A stretch of 8,243 bases of DNA from a bacterium (lineage in GTDB: Bacteria; Chlamydiota; Chlamydiia; Chlamydiales; JAFEGQ01): contig JAKBAF010000045.1 of NCBI GenBank assembly GCA_021809305.1, forward strand, positions 1 through 8,243. The letters are read 5' to 3'. Below, piece by piece: positions 5,131 through 8,243 of this stretch. How positions within the stretch are numbered: position 1 is the first letter of the stretch; every line of letters begins with the position of its first letter. A model generated the notes under the pieces. It worked only from the letters and a program-made list of their open reading frames with translations. It was not told the DNA's origin and ran no database searches. Position numbers and translations under genes: made by a program.

Positions 5131-6609
5131 CTACTCACTGCTCGCTTTGGCAGTTTGCTGCAGCGCCGTCACCCACAAGTCTGCTTTATTTTGCTCTTTT
5201 TGATCGTCAAGGCTAGCTACCCTCCCGTCATAAATCTCTGGCTGAAGCCCAGGAGTTGCTAGGACCTGTTTAAGAGCGTCAGCGCATGCAGAGCGATAAG
5301 CCTCATCAGAAAAGAGTCTTACTTCATCCCCCGTCTCCAAAAACGCTTCGATGAACTTCTCGGCATCCTCCGAGCTCATGGGTTGTTCTGCAATGTTGCC
5401 CTCTTCCTTTTCGGCGCCATCAATCTCATTTGTGGCATCGACCATAAGCTCCTCGTCATCAGCGCCCATATCAACAGCTAAAGGGCGTCCTAGCTGTCCA
5501 ATTAGATCGTTAAGTAGTTTGGTTTTGTTTTTCTGGCCAAGTAGCGCTAGATCAGAAACAAGCTCAGTAATAAAACTCCTGTTTTCTTTAAGGAGAAGGT
5601 TAATTGATGGGGCAAGCCATATTTTTGTCTTTTCTGTGAAGCTGCTGTTGTTGGTGAGGAGAGCTTCAGTTGTCAAATCTCCGGCAAAATCGCTTAAAAA
5701 TCCAATTGCCTCTCCTTCGTTATTTGGTACACTAGCAAATTTGTTGATAATTTCATTAAATAAAGCCTCTTTGTTCTTGTGGCCCCGTCCGTGGAGTTGT
5801 GTTCGGACCTCTTCCACCTTCTCTTTAAACGAGTTGTCCGCGTGGAAGAATCGAAGTGCTGCCTCAAGGAGCCCGGCCTTTTCTTTTCGCAAGTCAGGGT
5901 CCTGATTGAGATAAAACTCTATAGCGTCATTTGCAACGAAATTCATAAGTATTCGGCTTGCTCCTACTACATTAGTGGGCAAAGCAGAGTTGTCAGGAGG
6001 AGTTGCCAATGTTTGCCTTGCTTGCCAATCAGGCCTAGCTAGGCCGCTCCCGTTTGCGGGAAGAGCGTGTTGCTCAGGCGCTCCACCTCTTTGCTGCTCC
6101 CCAATTGCTACGAGGGGCTGTGCCTGATTCTTGACAGGAGTCGCCCTTGCAAGAGGCGCCGCGGCATCATCCCCTGGAGGAGGGTCTCTCCGTTTGCGAG
6201 GGGCCTTCTTCTCTACAGACGCACCCACCTTCACTTGCTCGTCAGAAGCCCCTGCCAGCCTAGTTTTCGACTCATTCCAGTAGAGGAAGCCTAAGAAGGG
6301 GAGGCAGATGGCATTCAAGGGAATGACTGTTTCAAGAAAGATGGCGACAAGGGGGTGGTCACTTTGGAGGTTGCCAATGAAGTTAGCAGCCGTCGTCAAA
6401 TGATTCCCAAGGTCGTTGAATAGAGGTTTTAGGACCTCAACGTTCACGTCCACAAGGGCTTTGAGCGGCTCTTGATATTTTTGGAGGAGCACCGCGATTG
6501 CTATCACCCCTATGAGGGCCAACCCAAAATAGATCTTCCCGCGGTTATTGTCGCACCAGTTAAGAGCCCTACAGGTCATGGTCTCATTTGGAGGCTGCAG
6601 CTGATCCAT
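5131..6609 (-). CDS. Large two-helix membrane protein G5 with repeat-containing C-terminal part
   Basis: Encodes 492 residues, unrecognised. Membrane helix 1 lies at about 26-42 and ends in LLQKYQ (Gln43); helix 2 lies at about 86-110 and ends in YWN (Trp111). The Gln-to-Trp spacing of 68 equals that of G1. Residues 130-215 form a Pro/Ala-rich, probably disordered linker with a strongly basic patch KKAPRKRR (134-141) followed by DPPPG. Residues 220-380 are helical with an internal duplication: 247-291 and 331-374 share hydrophobic spacing, an N-x-SF element and a KNK-xx-L-x-N core. An acidic stretch (383-405) precedes a final helical segment. The ribosome binding site is weak (AGGAC, nine bases upstream), but the ATG is the first in frame and precedes the helix at a sensible distance. 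It diverges from sufB and belongs to the G1-G3 family by framework rather than sequence identity. Function unknown. Confidence 0.85.
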   Translation of the reverse strand: MDQLQPPNETMTCRALNWCDNNRGKIYFGLALIGVIAIAVLLQKYQEPLKALVDVNVEVLKPLFNDLGNHLTTAANFIGNLQSDHPLVAIFLETVIPLNAICLPFLGFLYWNESKTRLAGASDEQVKVGASVEKKAPRKRRDPPPGDDAAAPLARATPVKNQAQPLVAIGEQQRGGAPEQHALPANGSGLARPDWQARQTLATPPDNSALPTNVVGASRILMNFVANDAIEFYLNQDPDLRKEKAGLLEAALRFFHADNSFKEKVEEVRTQLHGRGHKNKEALFNEIINKFASVPNNEGEAIGFLSDFAGDLTTEALLTNNSSFTEKTKIWLAPSINLLLKENRSFITELVSDLALLGQKNKTKLLNDLIGQLGRPLAVDMGADDEELMVDATNEIDGAEKEEGNIAEQPMSSEDAEKFIEAFLETGDEVRLFSDEAYRSACADALKQVLATPGLQPEIYDGRVASLDDQKEQNKADLWVTALQQTAKASSE

Positions 6610-6643
6610 TGCTTTTGTCCTATTTGTTTTATTTAATTAATTC

Positions 6644-6672
6644 AGCAGAGGTGTTATTAGTTGCTCTCTGCT
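6644..6672 (-). promoter_or_regulatory. Inverted repeat in the G5 leader
   Basis: agcagag (6644-6650) and ctctgct (6666-6672) are perfect 7-bp inverted arms with a 15-base loop, 35 to 63 bases upstream of the G5 start. They would form a leader hairpin if transcription starts upstream. A regulatory role is only a possibility. Confidence 0.3.
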
Positions 6673-6705
6673 TAGCGCGTTGATCTATTTGATTTCTATT
6701 CCTTT

Positions 6706-6734
6706 ATTTTGTCATATGTTTATTTAAAGATCAA
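6706..6734 (-). promoter_or_regulatory. Candidate G5 promoter
   Basis: On the minus strand TTGATC (6729-6734), the same -35 as G1, is followed after 17 bp by CAAAAT (6706-6711), a poor -10. The resulting leader would be about 90 bases and would include the inverted repeat at 6644-6672. An overlapping alternative on this strand (ATGACA, 17 bp, TCAAAT) is nearly as good. The same short region must also drive sufB on the plus strand, where no clear box pair stands out. Confidence 0.3.
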
Positions 6735-6850
6735 ATTTTGTTTAGGTTTATTAAAGATGGGGGTAGATGATGCTGGCGCAAGAGAGGCTGAAATTCCCTC
6801 TTTCTGTTAGACTACTGCCTTTAATAGTAGGGACAAGGCGCCGGGTGGCC

Positions 6851-8243
6851 ATGATCACAGAGAGGGAAGAGTATAAGTGGGGCTTTGTCACGGAGGTCGA
6901 GACCGAGCGTCTGCCGCCAGGGCTTAGTGAGGAGACGATCCGGCAGATCAGCGCCTTAAAAGAGGAGCCCCCCTTTCTACTGGACTTTCGCCTAAGGGCG
7001 TATGAGCGCTTCCTGCGCTCTGAGGAGCCCGATTGGGCGGACTTGCGTTTTGGCCCCATTGACTACCAAGCCATTACCTACTTCTCGGCGCCCAAGAAGC
7101 GCCCCCAACGCAAGAGCTTAGATGAGGTTGACCCTGAGGTGTTGCGCACCTTCGAGCGGCTTGGCATCCCACTTGATGAGCAGATGCGGCTTAGCAATGT
7201 CGCGGTAGATCTTGTCTTCGATTCGGTCTCCATCGGCACCACCTTCCATAAGAGGCTTGTCGATGCAGGCGTTGTTCTCTGCTCCATCTCAGAGGCGACC
7301 CATCGCTATCCAGAACTTCTTGAGCGCTATCTCGGCAGCGTCGTCCCCATTGGTGACAACTACTTTGCGACGCTCAATTCCGCCGTCTTTACCGACGGCT
7401 CCTTTGTCTACATCCCCAAAGGGGTGCGCTGCCCCATCGACCTCTCCACCTACTTTCGCATCAATGACAAGGAGTCAGGCCAATTTGAGCGCACACTCAT
7501 CATCGCAGAGGAGGGCTCCTCTGTCAGCTATCTTGAGGGGTGCACAGCCCCCGCCTTCGATACCAATCAGCTCCATGCAGCCGTTGTTGAGCTAATCGCC
7601 ATGGAGGGGGCGGAAATTAAGTACTCCACCGTCCAGAACTGGTACGCGGGTGACCCCAAAACAGGCGTTGGGGGTATCTACAACTTCGTCACAAAGGGCG
7701 GCCGCTGCGCAGGGGCTAGATCAAAAATCTCCTGGACGCAGGTTGAGGCTGGCGCCGCCATCACCTGGAAGTACCCAAGCTGCATTCTCCAAGGAGAAGG
7801 CTCTGTTGGCGAGTTCTATTCGGTCGCCCTCACCAATGGTTTTATGCAAGCAGATACGGGGACGAAGATGATCCATCTTGGGGCAAATACCAGGTCGACA
7901 ATTGTCTCTAAAGGCATCTCCGCTGACAACTCCTCCAATAGCTATCGCGGTATTGTCAAGATCGGCCCCAAAGCAAAGGGGGCGCGCAACTACACCCAGT
8001 GCGACTCGATGCTAGTTGGTAATGCGTGCGCGGCCAATACCTTCCCCACAATTGAGGTGCGCTGCAAAGAGTCTCAAGTTGAGCATGAGGCGTCAACCTC
8101 GCGCATCAACGAAGAGCAGCTCTTCGCTCTCGAGCAGCGCGGTCTCACCCGCGAGGACGCCGTCAACCTAATTGTCGCTGGCTTTGTCAAAGAGGTGACA
8201 AGCCAACTTCCCCTCGAGTTTGTCGTCGAAGCGCAGAAGCTCC
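6851..8243 (+). CDS. SufB, Fe-S cluster assembly scaffold subunit (3' end cut by window)
   Basis: SufB forms the SufBC2D scaffold with SufC ATPase and SufD in the cytoplasm and builds Fe-S clusters from sulfur delivered by SufS. The 464 codons present match SufB throughout: an N-terminal EEYKWGFVTEVET segment, YFSAPKK near 80, the FVYIPKGVRCP segment, FERTLIIAEEGS, the highly conserved SYLEGCTAP, IKYSTVQNWY, TWKYPSCIL, and the catalytic region with Cys384 in YTQCDSM and His412-Glu413 in VEHEAS, matching the essential Cys405, His433 and Glu434 of E. coli SufB. The N-terminal cysteine cluster of E. coli SufB is absent, as in many other SufB proteins. About ten C-terminal residues are missing beyond the window after VEAQKL. 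The start at 6851 fits the family N-terminus; in-frame ATGs at 6767 and 6770 would add 27-28 atypical residues. sufC would be expected downstream. Confidence 0.96.
   Translation, partial: MITEREEYKWGFVTEVETERLPPGLSEETIRQISALKEEPPFLLDFRLRAYERFLRSEEPDWADLRFGPIDYQAITYFSAPKKRPQRKSLDEVDPEVLRTFERLGIPLDEQMRLSNVAVDLVFDSVSIGTTFHKRLVDAGVVLCSISEATHRYPELLERYLGSVVPIGDNYFATLNSAVFTDGSFVYIPKGVRCPIDLSTYFRINDKESGQFERTLIIAEEGSSVSYLEGCTAPAFDTNQLHAAVVELIAMEGAEIKYSTVQNWYAGDPKTGVGGIYNFVTKGGRCAGARSKISWTQVEAGAAITWKYPSCILQGEGSVGEFYSVALTNGFMQADTGTKMIHLGANTRSTIVSKGISADNSSNSYRGIVKIGPKAKGARNYTQCDSMLVGNACAANTFPTIEVRCKESQVEHEASTSRINEEQLFALEQRGLTREDAVNLIVAGFVKEVTSQLPLEFVVEAQKL

Noticed and set aside
4953..5216. Plus-strand open frame across the hairpin cluster
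   Set aside because: It consists of palindromic DNA, overlaps the end of G5 and has no coding character.
6767..6850. Longer sufB start at 6767 or 6770
   Set aside because: The added 27-28 residues do not resemble SufB N-termini, whereas the ATG at 6851 lies at the expected distance from the conserved YKWGF segment. A G-rich site before 6767 keeps it possible.

Overview
The window looks like part of the chromosome of a bacterium with AT-rich intergenic DNA and moderately GC-rich genes. I suspect an environmental chlamydia or another intracellular bacterium, because a SUF-type sufB lies next to an array of lineage-specific two-membrane-helix proteins that resemble, but do not match, chlamydial inclusion-membrane (Inc) proteins. 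This assignment is inference; no ribosomal RNA or other phylogenetic marker except the partial sufB is present.

Layout. (1) The left edge, bases 1-154, has no convincing gene. It holds a nested palindrome (9-93) directly upstream of a plus-strand IS200/REP-associated tyrosine transposase (RAYT-type) gene at 155-685. (2) From 715 to 6609 all genes are on the minus strand: five genes, referred to as G1 (798-1703), G2 (2025-3041), G3 (3363-4283), G4 (4403-4807) and G5 (5131-6609). G1, G2, G3 and G5 share one framework: a short polar N-terminus, a first membrane helix ending in a Gln-containing motif, a 45-60 residue amphipathic loop, a second membrane helix ending in Trp, and a long soluble helical C-terminal part. 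G1 and G2 are clear duplicates that also share promoter and 3' UTR. G4 has no membrane helix and is an orphan between G3 and G5. (3) From 6851 to the right edge is the plus-strand sufB, diverging from G5 and missing only about the last ten codons.

Transcription. G1, G2 and G3 each have their own sigma70-like promoter (TTGAnn, exactly 17 bp, TAnAAT) and their own strong C-rich/G-rich intrinsic terminator, so they look like insulated single-gene units. Between G5 and G4 lies a run of four consecutive hairpins (4981-5115), three of which share the hexamer CGAAGC or its complement in the loop. They resemble REP-type palindromes, which is notable because a RAYT-type transposase is in the same window.

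The most interesting item is the tandem family of two-helix membrane proteins. I recognise no named family for it. A secreted or host-membrane role is plausible only if the organism is an intracellular bacterium with type III secretion, and the window itself does not show that.
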